A DNA stretch of 64,000 bases, from contig NZ_CP180352.1 in the NCBI RefSeq assembly GCF_048007105.1, positions 3,596,001-3,660,000 of the forward strand, read 5' to 3'. The stretch is from Minwuia sp048007105 (GTDB taxonomy: Bacteria > Pseudomonadota > Alphaproteobacteria > Minwuiales > Minwuiaceae). The position numbers and the translations under genes are program-made. Positions within the stretch are counted from its first letter, which is position 1; every line of letters begins with the position of its first letter. Below are positions 25,309-34,752 of the stretch, piece after piece. The notes below the pieces were generated by a model that saw only the letters and a program-made list of their open reading frames with translations, did not search any database and was not told where the DNA came from.

Positions 25309-25312
25309 TGCG

Positions 25313-25633
25313 ATGAAGGTTCTCTCGACGCTGAAGGAGGCAATGTCCGCACCGCTGTCCGCGGGCCGCGCTTCGGCGCTGCTGATGGAACACGGCTCGA
25401 TGACGCTGCGCTGGTACGCGCCGAAGGGCGTCGACAACCAGACCCCGCACGATCAGGACGAGATCTACATCGTGGCCAGCGGTTCCGGGATATTCTTCAT
25501 GGATGGCGAGCGGGCCGCCTTCGGGCCGGGCGACGCCCTGTTCGCGCCGGCCGGCGCGGAACACCGCTTCGAGGACTTCACGGACGATTTCGGCACCTGG
25601 GTCGTGTTCTACGGCCCCGTAGGCGGCGAGTGA
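25313..25633 (+). CDS. Cupin domain-containing protein
   Basis: 106 residues from ATG 25313. A single small beta-barrel: PHDQDEIYIVASGSGIFFMD gives the His and Glu of cupin motif 1 (the usual second His is Gln), and GPGDALFAPAGAEHRFEDF gives motif 2 with its His. These would hold a metal ion. It is likely co-transcribed with the SDR gene and may process or bind the same small molecule. A further in-frame reading from 25187 overlaps the SDR gene and is rejected. Confidence 0.85.
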   Translation: MKVLSTLKEAMSAPLSAGRASALLMEHGSMTLRWYAPKGVDNQTPHDQDEIYIVASGSGIFFMDGERAAFGPGDALFAPAGAEHRFEDFTDDFGTWVVFYGPVGGE

Positions 25634-25643
25634 CCGAAAGCGG

Positions 25644-26465
25644 TCAGCCGCCGATCCGCGTCAGGTCGCGCGCCACCACGATCTCTCCGTCGAAGGCCTC
25701 GGCCGCCATCGCGATCCAGTCGGCTTCCTGATCCGGCGTCGGCGGCGGCACCATGTGGTTCAGTACCAGTGTCTTCACACCGCAGCGGCTGGCGGTCTCG
25801 GCCGCCTGCCGGACATCGGAATGATAGTCCTCCACATCCCGCATCCGCTGCATCTTCGCGCGCCGGATGACGTCGCTCCGGATCACCGTCTGCACGTAGA
25901 TGTCCGCCCCTCGGCAGATCTCGTCCAGGCCTTCGCAAGGCACCGTGTCGCCGGCGATCGCGGCCACCAGCCCGTTGGCCTCCACCCGGAACCCCAACGT
26001 CGGATGGACCGGACTGTGGTTCGTCGGTGCGCAGCTGATCCGCACACCGCCGGCGTCGAGAACCGGACCGGTCTCCAGTTCGTGGACATCGAGCACGGGC
26101 GGCTCGTTCAGGTCCTTGTGGTGCGCGATCCGGTAGCCGATGTCGGTCTCCAGCGCGGCCAGGGTCGCATCGGCGAAACCCTTCATGCCGACCGGCCCGT
26201 AGACGGTGAGCGGGTTCGGCCCCGGGCTCATGATCCATCTGGTCGTGACGATGTCGTTGAAGTCGGTCGTGTGATCGCTGTGCATGTGGGTCACGAACTG
26301 ACCTGCGATGGTCGCCGCCCCGCACCCGACGGCAGCGGCCCGCATCAGCACGCCGCGCCCGCAATCGAACAGGAAATCCTGCCCGGCGGCGCGGACCAGT
26401 GTCGACGGACCGGCGCGGTCGGGATGCGGCATCGGCGAGCCGCTCCCCAGAATGATAACTTCCAT
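25644..26465 (-). CDS. MBL-fold metallo-hydrolase (RNase Z-like)
   Basis: 273 residues. The metallo-beta-lactamase signature THMHSDHTTDF supplies the first metal ligands; ILGSGSPMPHPDRAGPSTLV at the start and FDCGRGVLMRAA follow the RNase Z/ElaC-like subgroup. Later ligands are in APTNHSPVH, AAIAGDTVPCEGL and LVLNHMVPP. It converges on the cupin gene and is the last gene after the membrane/MoxR operon, 23 bases downstream of it. The tRNA-processing exosite is not evident, so it is more likely a general hydrolase of phosphodiester or ester substrates. Confidence 0.87.
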   Translation of the reverse strand: MEVIILGSGSPMPHPDRAGPSTLVRAAGQDFLFDCGRGVLMRAAAVGCGAATIAGQFVTHMHSDHTTDFNDIVTTRWIMSPGPNPLTVYGPVGMKGFADATLAALETDIGYRIAHHKDLNEPPVLDVHELETGPVLDAGGVRISCAPTNHSPVHPTLGFRVEANGLVAAIAGDTVPCEGLDEICRGADIYVQTVIRSDVIRRAKMQRMRDVEDYHSDVRQAAETASRCGVKTLVLNHMVPPPTPDQEADWIAMAAEAFDGEIVVARDLTRIGG

Positions 26466-26488
26466 AGGTATTCCTCCCCCGGACGCCG

Positions 26489-28552
26489 TCAGCGGCCCTC
26501 ACGCCGCCAGGCGGCCATTGCCAGCGCCAGGAACAGCAGGACCGCAATCAGCGGCGGCGCCAGCGGCGCGCGCTTCAGGCTGGTGACATCATAGGCCTGG
26601 TTCTCGACCAGCCCGATCCAGTTGCCGCCGGCCATCCGCGCACCGGCTTCGACACGGCGCACGCGCGGCTCCGGCGTTTCGGCCAGCCTGACGATCCCGC
26701 CGCCAGCCGCCTCGACATGCCCGCGAAGCAGCCGGTCGGTCGATACGAGTTCGGCATATTCCAGCGGATTGAGGCTGCCGAGCACCGCCACCGAACCGCG
26801 CTCCCCGTCGCTGACGTGGTAGAGACCGGCGGCGTCGACCTCCATGCGGCCGAACGAGAGTCCGTTGTTGCCGGCCTCCAGCGTCAGCGTTTCCACCGAA
26901 CCGCCCGGGCCTGTCACCTGAACGGTGCCACCGCCATCCTTCAGCGACCGCCGTTCGACCTTCAACTGCCGGCCTTCGACCTCGACCGACAGGCTTTCCT
27001 CTTCAAGCGCCGGCTCCTTCATCAGCCAGTGCGCCGTGCGCCGGAAGATTTCGGCCTGCGGACCGCCGCCCTCGAATCCGCGCGCCCAGAGCCAGGCCTG
27101 GTCGGAAAGCAGCTGCGCCACCCGGCCTTCGCCGACCCGGTCCAGGATCAGCAGCGGCTTGTTGTCCGCGCCGGTCATGAGGATATCGGCTTCGGGCGCC
27201 TCGACATCGACCTGCCGGAACCAGCGTCCCCAGGGACGTCCACCGTCGCCACCGCGCAGATTTGACGTGACCGGATGGCGCGCGCCGAGATCGGAGACCT
27301 TCGGCCGGAAGCCACGGACAGTCACGTCGCCGGTCGGCGAGCCCGGCAGGACCTTCGACAACGGCGACCGGAACAGGCTTGCAGGCCCCGCGAAGGACGG
27401 CCCCGCCGCATCCAGCAGCGCCCCGCCCTCATTCACATAGCGGGCAATGTTGTTGAGATAGGCGAAATGCAGCACGCCACGGCGCCAGAACCGGTCGAAG
27501 ATGATCAGGTCGAAATCCTTGATCTTGATCTCGAACAGCTCCCGGATCGGAAAGGCGATCAGCGCCAGTTCGTGGATCGGGGTCGCGTCCTGTTTCTGCG
27601 GCGGGCGCAGGATCGTGAAGTGGACCAGATCCACCGCCGGATCGGCCTTCAGCAGGTTCCGCCAGGACCGCTCGCCCGAATAGGGCTCGCCCGAGATCAG
27701 CAGCACGCGCAGCCGGTCGCGGACGCCGTTCACCGACAGTGCGGTCCGGTTGTTCTCCAGCGTCAGTTCGCCCTCGCCGGCCTCGGCCTCGAATTCGAAG
27801 ACATTCTTGCCGCCATGATCGAGCGTCAGCGGCACGCGGGTGGGCTGTCCCGGCGGCAGCAGCCGCACCTCGACCGGCTGACCGTCGCGGCGGATGCTCA
27901 CCCGGATCAGGTCGTTCCCGCCCTCCGGATCGTGAACCACGATCGAGGCCTCGGTCTCCTGATTGACGATGGCGAAAGCCGGCGCCGACAGCACCTCGAT
28001 GCGGCGATCCCGTTCGCCAGGCACGCCGCTGAGCAGGACCTGAAGCGGCGCGCCGAACAGATCGGCCGAGCCGTCGTCGGGCAGGTCGTGAACCAGACCG
28101 TCGGTGATGAAGACCACGCCGGCAAGGCGGTTCCGCGGCACGCCTTCCAGCGCCTGCCGGGCGGCCTCGACCAGCATCGAGCCATCCGCCGGCCCGCCGG
28201 CTTTCGGGCCCGCCTCGACAAAGCGGACTTCCAGATTTTCGAGCGTATCGGTGTCGCGCCTCAACGCGGCCAAGGCCCGGTCGGTCTGCGCCTGCCGGTC
28301 GCCGACCCCCTGGCTCAGGCTGCGGTCGGTCACGACCAGCGCCACATCGTCGTGATAGCGGCGTTCTTCCTCGACCAGGGTCGGGCCGGCGAGGAAGGCC
28401 AGCAGCGCCGCCATCAGCAGAAGACGCGGGATACCGCCCCGGGCGCGGCGGAACAGTGCGTAGAGCAGGACAATGCCGGACAGCGCCGCCAGCACAAGCA
28501 GCGCCGGTTCCGGGATCAGAGGCTCGAAAACGATCTGGCTGCCTTCCAGCAT
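26489..28552 (-). CDS. Membrane protein with GATase1-like/VWA-like domains of the MoxR operon
   Basis: 687 residues. Two N-terminal transmembrane segments (ALLVLAALSGIVLLYALF; LLLMAALLAFLAGP) and one C-terminal segment (LAPPLIAVLLFLALAMAAW) frame a large periplasmic-facing region. The front half resembles a von Willebrand-like fold (DVALVVTDRSLSQGVGDRQA, AGVVFITDGLVHDLPDDGSA), followed by a beta-sandwich (about 215-300) and a class I glutamine-amidotransferase-like domain (about 310-480: LRVLLISGEPYSGERSWRNL, DFDLIIFDRFWRRGVLHFAY). This domain order is known for the fourth gene of alphaproteobacterial MoxR-DUF58-DUF4159 clusters. It starts 4 bases after the DUF4159 gene. Role probably in envelope protein assembly or stress; not established. 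Confidence 0.8.
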   Translation of the reverse strand: MLEGSQIVFEPLIPEPALLVLAALSGIVLLYALFRRARGGIPRLLLMAALLAFLAGPTLVEEERRYHDDVALVVTDRSLSQGVGDRQAQTDRALAALRRDTDTLENLEVRFVEAGPKAGGPADGSMLVEAARQALEGVPRNRLAGVVFITDGLVHDLPDDGSADLFGAPLQVLLSGVPGERDRRIEVLSAPAFAIVNQETEASIVVHDPEGGNDLIRVSIRRDGQPVEVRLLPPGQPTRVPLTLDHGGKNVFEFEAEAGEGELTLENNRTALSVNGVRDRLRVLLISGEPYSGERSWRNLLKADPAVDLVHFTILRPPQKQDATPIHELALIAFPIRELFEIKIKDFDLIIFDRFWRRGVLHFAYLNNIARYVNEGGALLDAAGPSFAGPASLFRSPLSKVLPGSPTGDVTVRGFRPKVSDLGARHPVTSNLRGGDGGRPWGRWFRQVDVEAPEADILMTGADNKPLLILDRVGEGRVAQLLSDQAWLWARGFEGGGPQAEIFRRTAHWLMKEPALEEESLSVEVEGRQLKVERRSLKDGGGTVQVTGPGGSVETLTLEAGNNGLSFGRMEVDAAGLYHVSDGERGSVAVLGSLNPLEYAELVSTDRLLRGHVEAAGGGIVRLAETPEPRVRRVEAGARMAGGNWIGLVENQAYDVTSLKRAPLAPPLIAVLLFLALAMAAWRREGR

Positions 28553-28556
28553 CCGC

Positions 28557-31287
28557 CTACTGCCCCAGCCGTTCGAGGATCGCCGGCACGTGCACCTGGT
28601 CGGCCTTGTAGTTGCCGGTCAGCGCGTACATCACAAGGTTCACACCGAAGCGGTAGGACATCTCCCTCTGTTCCAGGCCGCCGCCGCTCAGCGCCGCGAT
28701 CGGCCAGCCGTTGCGGTCCATGGCCCAGGCCGCGGCCCAGTCGGCACCGCCGATCACCAGCGGCGAGACGCCGTCATTGGCCAGCGAATCCAGCCGCTCC
28801 ACCCAGATCCGCCCGCCGCCATACCGGCCCGGGAAGACATCCATCAGATAGAAGGCGCGGGTCAGGACATGGCCTTCGCGCACCGGGTCCAGCGGACCGA
28901 TGTCGATTCGCGACAGAAGCTGACGCAGGCGCTGCGTGCCCGGTCCCGCGGCACCGCCGCCGCCCAGCGGACTGCCGTCGTCGCGGGTGTCGAACAGCAC
29001 GACGCCGCCGGTCCTGAGGTACCTGTCGAGGCGCCGGATGGCCTCGTCGCTGAGTTCCGGCTGCTCGGCGACCATCGGCCAGTAGATCATCGGGTAGAAG
29101 ATCAGTTCGTCGCGCTCGACATTGATGGCTCGCGGCTCGGACGGTTCGACCGAGGTCCGGGCGATCATGATCTCGGTCAGGCCGAACATCCCGGCAGCGG
29201 ACATCTGGTCGACGGTATCGTTGCCGGTCAGGACATAGGCCAGGCGGGTTTCCAGCGCCGCCTCGACAACGGTCCTGTCGGCCTCTCTTTCCTGCGCTTC
29301 GGCCGGCGGCGCGAGCCCGCCAAGACCTGCGGCCAGCAGGACGGCGGCCAGCCCGCGGCGCGGCGCCCGGAGCAATCCCCGCAGCAGAAGCGCAATCACC
29401 AGATCGACGATCAGCAGCGCGGCAGCAATGGCGAGCAGGATCGGTCCCAGATCCTGTTCGGGCTCGCCGCCGATCACGCCGCGTCGGACACCGGAGGGCA
29501 GATCCTCCATCACCAGCAACGGTTTCGCACTTCCCCCGAGATTGAAGGCCCGGGCCAGCGTTTCCTCCCCGTAGAGCCCGGGAGGGTGCCGCGGGCCGAC
29601 ATCGGTTGACGCCAGCTCCGTCTCCACCAGCGGCCGGACACTGGGTCCCGGCGGCACGGGCCGTCCGAAGCCGTCGAGCACCTCGACGGCATTCAGAAGA
29701 CGCGATTCCGGCTCCTCGTCGATGCCGGTCGACAGCGCACTCATGCGCCTCAGCATCTCCACGAACAGGCCCGAGAGCGAAAGGTTCGACCATGCGGTAT
29801 TGGCCGACGTATGGACCAGGATCAGCCAGCCGTCACCCCGGGCTTCGGCAGTGACAAGCGGCGTCCCGTCTTCAAGCCGCGCCCAGGTCTTCTCGGGCAG
29901 GTCCAGGGTCGGTTCCGCAAGCACCTGCCGGCGTACCGTCACATCCCGGGGCGCCACCAGACCGTGGAACGGGCTGCTCTCCGGGAACGGCGCCAGCCGT
30001 GCAGGCTCGGACCAGCTCATCGAGCCCTGCAGCGCCCGTCCGCCCTGCCTGATCGCCACCGGCAACAGCTCCCCGTCGCCTTCGGCAAGGCGCGGGCCGG
30101 CAAAGCGCAGCAGGACGCCACCCTTCTCCATCCAGTCCGCGAGGCGCAGCCGGTCGCCCTCGACCAGCTGGCCGATATCGGCGAGGACCAGCATCGACAG
30201 CGGCTGCTCGAGCAGTTCGGTCAGATCGCCCTCGGTCACTTCGGCGAAGGGTCCGAGCGCGCGCCTGAGATAGTAGATGTCAGACAGCAGCGGCTGCGCC
30301 CTCTCCGGCTCGCGGGTCCCCATAAGGCCGGTCCGGTAGCGCTTGAGCCCTGCATCGACCAGCGCGACGCCGCCGGCACTGTCACGCCCTTCGACCGAGG
30401 CCCGGGCAATACGGTTGAGCGCCTCGACAGGCAGCGTCTCCTCGATGACGACCTGCGCCGTGCCCGGCTCGAAACCGGCTTCGCGGCGGAGAATGGTCAC
30501 GCCATCGGCGGCGGAAAACACGACCGCGGCGGTCTCCGGCAGATCGGTCCGGTCCCGCTCGACGACGGCCCGCAGCCGGGCGCCCTCACCTTCCAGCGCC
30601 CTGAGCAGCATCACGGACTGTCCCTCGGGGCGTTCGACAACGGTCAGATTGCCCAGCCGTTGCGCGGCTTCCGCCATTTCGTAGGCGCCTTCCGCCTCGA
30701 GTTCCGCTGCTCATCCAGAAGACGTTCACCGCGCCGGAAAGGTCCAGATCGTCCAGCGCCGCCCTGGCAGCCGGATAGTCGGGCGCCCAGGCCCTCGGCA
30801 CCATGCCCCTGACCGTGTCGGCGGCCTGTGCGGCGGACATCACGGCCGCTCGCGGTGCGACACCGTCGGGGTCGGGCGTCGTCCGGAGTATCGCCACCAC
30901 ACGATCCTCCCGCCGGGCCCGGTTCGTGATGTCGACCATGCTGCGGACCCGCTCGGGCCAGCTTTCCGCCGCCGCCCAGCCGTCATCGACGATCAGCACG
31001 ACCGGACCGGAGCCGCCGAACTCGCCACCGGGATTGAGGATCGGCCGCGACAGGCCCAGCACCAGCAGCGCCGCGATCAGCAGCCGGAGCAGCAGCAGCC
31101 ACCAGGGCGTCCGGTGCGGCGTCTCTTCCTGACGGACCATCTCGAAGATCAGACGCGCCGGCGGGAAGATCACCCGCTCCGGCGCCGGCGGCGTCGCCTT
31201 CAGCAGCCACCAGATCACGGGCAGGGACAGCAGGCCCAGCAGGATCAGCGGCTGGCCGAAGGTGATGAATGAAAGCAGTCCGCTCAT
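28557..31287 (-). CDS. DUF4159 domain membrane protein with BatA-like N-terminus, frameshifted
   Basis: About 910 codons in two frames. The N-terminus (MSGLLSFITFGQPLILLGLL, then VIWWLLKATPPAPERVIFPP) is the BatA-type membrane module found in aerotolerance-operon proteins. A second helix (WWLLLLRLLIAALLVLGLSR) and a VWA-like segment (GPVVLIVDDGWAAAESWPER) follow. Near 30705 the frame breaks (VNVFWMSSG then a wrong-frame tail); dropping one G restores ELEAEGAYEMAEAAQRLG and the long second part. The C-terminal DUF4159 domain includes FYPMIYWPMVAEQPELSDEA and GGVVLFDTRDDGSPL. The frame break is one inserted base and may be a sequencing error. It overlaps the DUF58 gene by 4 bases. Confidence 0.82.
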
Positions 31288-32183
31288 CGGCCGCTGCCCG
31301 CAATGGCCTGGTAGAGCGCCAGTAGCGCGGCCTGGGCCGGCTGGTCGGTATGGTGGACCGTATGGGTCCAGCCCGCCGAGCGTGCGATGTCGCGGAGATC
31401 GTCACGCCGCCGGTCCACCCGGACGCCGTATTCCTCGTAGATACCCTCGGTGCGCCCGATGAGCACCTCGCCCTCGTTCTCGGGGCCCTGGAAGATCACC
31501 CGTCCCTGATAGGGCAACCGGTGTTCCGCCGGGTCCATGATCTGCATCAGATGCCCGGCCACGCCAACCGCCGAGAAGCTGCGCAGGAACCGCGAGACCT
31601 CGTCCAGCGGGGTCAGGAAGTCGCCGATCAGCACGACCTGGGCGAAGCGCGGCAGGTTGGCCGGCGGCGGCAGGCTGTGATGGTCCTCCACCAGCCCCTT
31701 CTCCAGCGCCAGCGCATAGTCTTCCAGCAACGCGCGGCTCGATCCCGGCGGATGGTCGAGGCCCAGGAAGGCGATCTTCTCGCCACCGCGCAGCAGCAGC
31801 GACGCCAGCGCCAGGGTCAGCAACGTGGCGCGCCGGAGCTTGCTGGCCGAGGCGAGATGCGACTGGAAATCCATCGATTCCGAACCGTCGCGCCAGAGCC
31901 AGACGGCCTGTGCGGCCTCCCACTCGTTCTGGCGGACATAGGTCGGTACCCGCTTGGCCGATTGCCGCCAGTCGATCGACGTCGCCGGATCGCCGGGCTG
32001 ATAACGCCGGAACTGCCAGAAGCTCTCGCCCTCGCCGACGCGGCGTCGGCCGTGCACGCCCTGGCTCACGGTCTGCGCGACACGTTCGGCCTCCACCAGC
32101 AGCGGCGGCATCGCATCGGCGAGACTGTCGGCCCGCTTTCTGAGGCGGGGATCGATCCGGGCTCGCGTTGCGGGTTGTGCCAT
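31284..32183 (-). CDS. DUF58 domain-containing protein
   Basis: 299 residues. The DUF58 signature is present at about 50-90 (GEGESFWQFRRYQPGDPATS, IDWRQSAKRVPTYVRQNEWE), followed by a VWA-like fold with WLWRDGSESMDFQS standing at the MIDAS position and LVEDHHSLPPPANLPRFAQV. DUF58 proteins accompany MoxR AAA+ ATPases and are thought to be their partners or substrates. It lies 8 bases after moxR. No membrane helices are seen in this copy, unlike many DUF58 proteins. Confidence 0.88.
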   Translation of the reverse strand: MAQPATRARIDPRLRKRADSLADAMPPLLVEAERVAQTVSQGVHGRRRVGEGESFWQFRRYQPGDPATSIDWRQSAKRVPTYVRQNEWEAAQAVWLWRDGSESMDFQSHLASASKLRRATLLTLALASLLLRGGEKIAFLGLDHPPGSSRALLEDYALALEKGLVEDHHSLPPPANLPRFAQVVLIGDFLTPLDEVSRFLRSFSAVGVAGHLMQIMDPAEHRLPYQGRVIFQGPENEGEVLIGRTEGIYEEYGVRVDRRRDDLRDIARSAGWTHTVHHTDQPAQAALLALYQAIAGSGR

Positions 32184-32191
32184 CTCTGCCT

Positions 32192-33187
32192 TTAGAGCCT
32201 GCCGACCAGCCGCCGGACGATCTCCTCGACCGTCACGCCGTCGGCGCGGGCCGCGAAGTTCACGGCCATGCGGTGTCTCAGGATCGGCGGCGCCAGAGCA
32301 GCCACGTCATCGACCGACGGCGCGAAGCGGCCCTGCATCAGGGCGCGGGCGCGGACGCCAAGCATCAGCGCCTGCGAGGCGCGCGGTCCCGGACCCCACG
32401 CGACATGGCGTTTCACGGCCTCGTCGCTCGTTTCCTCGGGCCGGCCGTTGCGGACAAGGTCGAGGATCGCCTCGACCACGCTCTCCCCGACGGGAAGGCG
32501 GCGGACCAGACGCTGCGCCTGCTGCAGTTCGCCCGGCGTCATGACGGCCGAAGCCTCGGCCTCGCTGGCGCCGGTCGTGGCCAGCAGCATGCGGCGCTCC
32601 GCCTCCAGGTCCGGATAGGGCACGTTGACCTGCATGAAGAAGCGGTCGAGCTGGGCTTCCGGCAGCGGATAGGTGCCTTCCTGTTCCAGCGGATTCTGCG
32701 TCGCCAGCACGTGGAACGGCCGAGGCAGGTCGTGGCGCTCGCCCGCCACCGAAACGTGATACTCCTGCATGGCCTGCAGCAGCGCCGACTGGGTGCGCGG
32801 GCTGGCGCGGTTGATCTCGTCGGCCATCAGAAGCTGGCAGAAGACCGGTCCCTTGATGAATCGGAACGAACGGCGTCCCGAATCCGACTCTTCCAGCACT
32901 TCCGAGCCGAGAATATCCGCCGGCATGACGTCGGGTGTGAACTGGACCCGCCGACTGTCGAGACTGAGCACGGAACCGAGGGTCACGACCAGCTTCGTCT
33001 TGGCCAGCCCCGGCACGCCGATCAGAAGCACATGACCGCCCGAGAACAGGGTGATCAGGGTCTCGTCGATCACCGATTGCTGGCCGAAAATCACATTGCC
33101 GATGGCTTCGCGGATGCGGCCGGCCTTCTCGCCCAGCGCTTCCACTTCCTGGGCGAGATCCTCGCCCGCTTCACTGACGTTTTGCAT
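32192..33187 (-). CDS. moxR: MoxR-family AAA+ ATPase
   Basis: 331 residues from ATG 33187. AAA+ chaperone-like ATPase: Walker A IGVPGLAKTKLV (about 57-64), Walker B and sensor region LLMADEINRASPRTQSALLQ, sensor 1 ATQNPLEQEGTYPLPEAQLD, and the C-terminal lid. MoxR proteins help assemble or activate partner proteins with VWA domains, here probably those of the next three genes. The start lacks a clear ribosome site, but the minus strand carries TATAAT at 33200-33195, so a message starting at or next to the ATG (leaderless) is possible. In-frame GTG 33214 and TTG 33271 are alternatives. It diverges from the DUF1285 gene. Confidence 0.92.
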   Translation of the reverse strand: MQNVSEAGEDLAQEVEALGEKAGRIREAIGNVIFGQQSVIDETLITLFSGGHVLLIGVPGLAKTKLVVTLGSVLSLDSRRVQFTPDVMPADILGSEVLEESDSGRRSFRFIKGPVFCQLLMADEINRASPRTQSALLQAMQEYHVSVAGERHDLPRPFHVLATQNPLEQEGTYPLPEAQLDRFFMQVNVPYPDLEAERRMLLATTGASEAEASAVMTPGELQQAQRLVRRLPVGESVVEAILDLVRNGRPEETSDEAVKRHVAWGPGPRASQALMLGVRARALMQGRFAPSVDDVAALAPPILRHRMAVNFAARADGVTVEEIVRRLVGRL

Positions 33188-33241
33188 GTGCGTGATTATA
33201 TGGTCCAAAGACACAGTGGCGAGACCATTCCGGCCACTGCC

Positions 33242-33256
33242 GATCACATTGTGATC
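33242..33256. promoter_or_regulatory. 15-bp palindrome between moxR and the DUF1285 gene
   Basis: GATCACA-T-TGTGATC is a perfect 7-1-7 inverted repeat in the divergent intergenic region, 36 bp before ATG 33292 and 55 bp before the moxR ATG. It looks like a dimeric regulator operator serving either gene or both. It is not a standard CRP site, because the TCACA/TGTGA arms are in the opposite order and too close together. Confidence 0.45.
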
Positions 33257-33291
33257 AATGACTGATAACAAAGGGAATTCGTAGCGTAGCC

Positions 33292-33891
33292 ATGAGCGAC
33301 AAGAGCTATCTCGATATCGAACGGCTGGCCGAATCGATTCCGGACGGGTCGGAGCGCAGCTATCCGCCCGTGGACAAGTGGGATCCGGAACGGGTCGGCG
33401 AAATCGACATCCGCATCGCGCAGGACGGCACCTGGTATCACGAAGGCGATCCGATCCTGCGCCACGAACTGGTGAAACTGTTCTCCACCGTTCTCCGCCG
33501 CGACGACGACGGGCGTCATTACCTCGTGACGCCCGCGGAACGGCTGGCGATCCAGGTCGATGTCGCGCCGCTGTTCGTCAACGAGATGTTCCGGGAAAAC
33601 GCCGGGCCCGAGCAGGTCATCCGCTTCCGCACCCATACCGACGACGTGGCCGTGCTGGACGACGACCACCCCCTTGAGGTCAGCGTCGATGCCGAAACCG
33701 GCGAGCCGACGCCGCTGGTGCACATCCGTGGCCGTCTGAAGGGTTTGCTCGCGCGCAGCGTCTTCTATGATCTGGTCGAGATCGCCGACGAACGCGAGAT
33801 CGACGGGGTGGAAGTGCAGGGCGTCATGAGCGCCGGCCGCTTTCACGTCATCGGCCGCTCCGACGGCAGGCCCTTGAACGGAAACGCATGA
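33292..33891 (+). CDS. DUF1285 family protein
   Basis: 199 residues. The region EIDIRIAQDGTWYHEGDPIL, RHELVKLFSTVLRRDDDG and YLVTPAERLAIQVDVAPLFV is the DUF1285 core, a soluble beta-rich fold of unknown function conserved in proteobacteria. It is the first gene of a four-gene unit with a NUDIX hydrolase, DUF6111 and the CCA enzyme, overlapping the NUDIX gene by four bases. Conservation of this neighbourhood suggests a housekeeping role linked to RNA or CoA metabolism, unproven. Confidence 0.88.
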   Translation: MSDKSYLDIERLAESIPDGSERSYPPVDKWDPERVGEIDIRIAQDGTWYHEGDPILRHELVKLFSTVLRRDDDGRHYLVTPAERLAIQVDVAPLFVNEMFRENAGPEQVIRFRTHTDDVAVLDDDHPLEVSVDAETGEPTPLVHIRGRLKGLLARSVFYDLVEIADEREIDGVEVQGVMSAGRFHVIGRSDGRPLNGNA

Positions 33892-34484
33892 CACCGGACG
33901 AAATTCGCCGGCGGCTGGCGCGCGACGCCTCGCCGGATTGGGGACATTCCGACTACGACCTGACGCCGGAGCAGCGCCGCGGCGACCGGCCTCTGCGCGA
34001 GGCCGCCGTGCTTGTGCCCATCATCGACCGGCCCGATGGTCCGACGGTGCTGCTGACGCGCCGCACGGCGCATCTGAGTTCCCATGCCGGGCAAATCAGC
34101 TTTCCCGGCGGACGGCGCGAGGAGCGCGACCCCTCCCCCGAGGCGACCGCGCTGCGGGAAACCGAGGAGGAAGTCGGCATCGATCCCTCGCTGGTCGATG
34201 TCGTGGGCATGCTGGACATCTACACCACCGTCACGAATTACGCCGTCACCCCCGTCGTCGGCATCGTCGCGCCGGACTTCCGGCCGAAGCCCGACCCTTA
34301 TGAGGTCGCCGAGGTGTTCGAGACACCCCTGGCCTTCCTGCTGGATTCGAAGAACCACCACCGTCACACGGGCTGGTTCAACGGCGTGCCGCGGAAGTGG
34401 TGGGCCATGCCCTACAACGACTACTACATCTGGGGGGCCACGGCCGGCATGCTGATGAACCTTCACGCGAGACTTTCAGCATAA
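33888..34484 (+). CDS. CoA pyrophosphatase (NUDIX hydrolase)
   Basis: 198 residues. The UPF0035 motif LLTRRTAHLSSHAGQISFPG leads into the NUDIX box (GGRREERDPSPEATALRETE, then EEVGI), the signature of NudL-type enzymes that cleave CoA to 3',5'-ADP and phosphopantetheine. The C-terminal part includes YNDYYIWGATAGMLMNL. It is translationally coupled to the DUF1285 gene (ATGA) and ends one base before the DUF6111 start. Housecleaning of CoA or oxidised CoA is the expected role. Confidence 0.92.
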   Translation: MTPDEIRRRLARDASPDWGHSDYDLTPEQRRGDRPLREAAVLVPIIDRPDGPTVLLTRRTAHLSSHAGQISFPGGRREERDPSPEATALRETEEEVGIDPSLVDVVGMLDIYTTVTNYAVTPVVGIVAPDFRPKPDPYEVAEVFETPLAFLLDSKNHHRHTGWFNGVPRKWWAMPYNDYYIWGATAGMLMNLHARLSA

Positions 34485-34485
34485 C

Positions 34486-34752
34486 ATGCTGAAAAAACTG
34501 ATTGTATATATCGTCCCGTTCTCGATTCCGTTCATCCTCTACGGTCTCTACTGGCTGCTGGCCCGGCGCCGTGCCTCGCGCGGTCAGAGCCTGTCCACCT
34601 GGCTCTGGTTGCTGGTTTCGGGCGTGCTGCTCTGCGTGCTGACGGCCGGCGTGCTGGCCCTGACCGGCGGGCACGAGCCGGGCGGACAGTACATCCCGCC
34701 CCGGGTCGAGGACGGCGTGCTGAAACCCGGCGAGTTCCGGGCACCGGAATGA
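34486..34752 (+). CDS. DUF6111 family small membrane protein
   Basis: 88 residues with two transmembrane helices, about 5-25 (LIVYIVPFSIPFILYGLYWL) and 39-59 (STWLWLLVSGVLLCVLTAGV), then a soluble tail QYIPPRVEDGVLKPGEFRAP. DUF6111 proteins occupy this slot between a NUDIX hydrolase and CCA transferase in alphaproteobacteria. The stop overlaps the next start (ATGA). Function unknown. Confidence 0.85.
   Translation: MLKKLIVYIVPFSIPFILYGLYWLLARRRASRGQSLSTWLWLLVSGVLLCVLTAGVLALTGGHEPGGQYIPPRVEDGVLKPGEFRAPE

Noticed and set aside
27275..29017. A 580-codon plus-strand frame opposite the membrane operon
   Set aside because: Composition is random-like and the minus-strand genes have recognised domains.
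33242..33256. CRP-binding site
   Set aside because: The arms are TCACA then TGTGA, the reverse of the TGTGA-N6-TCACA order, and are separated by one base.
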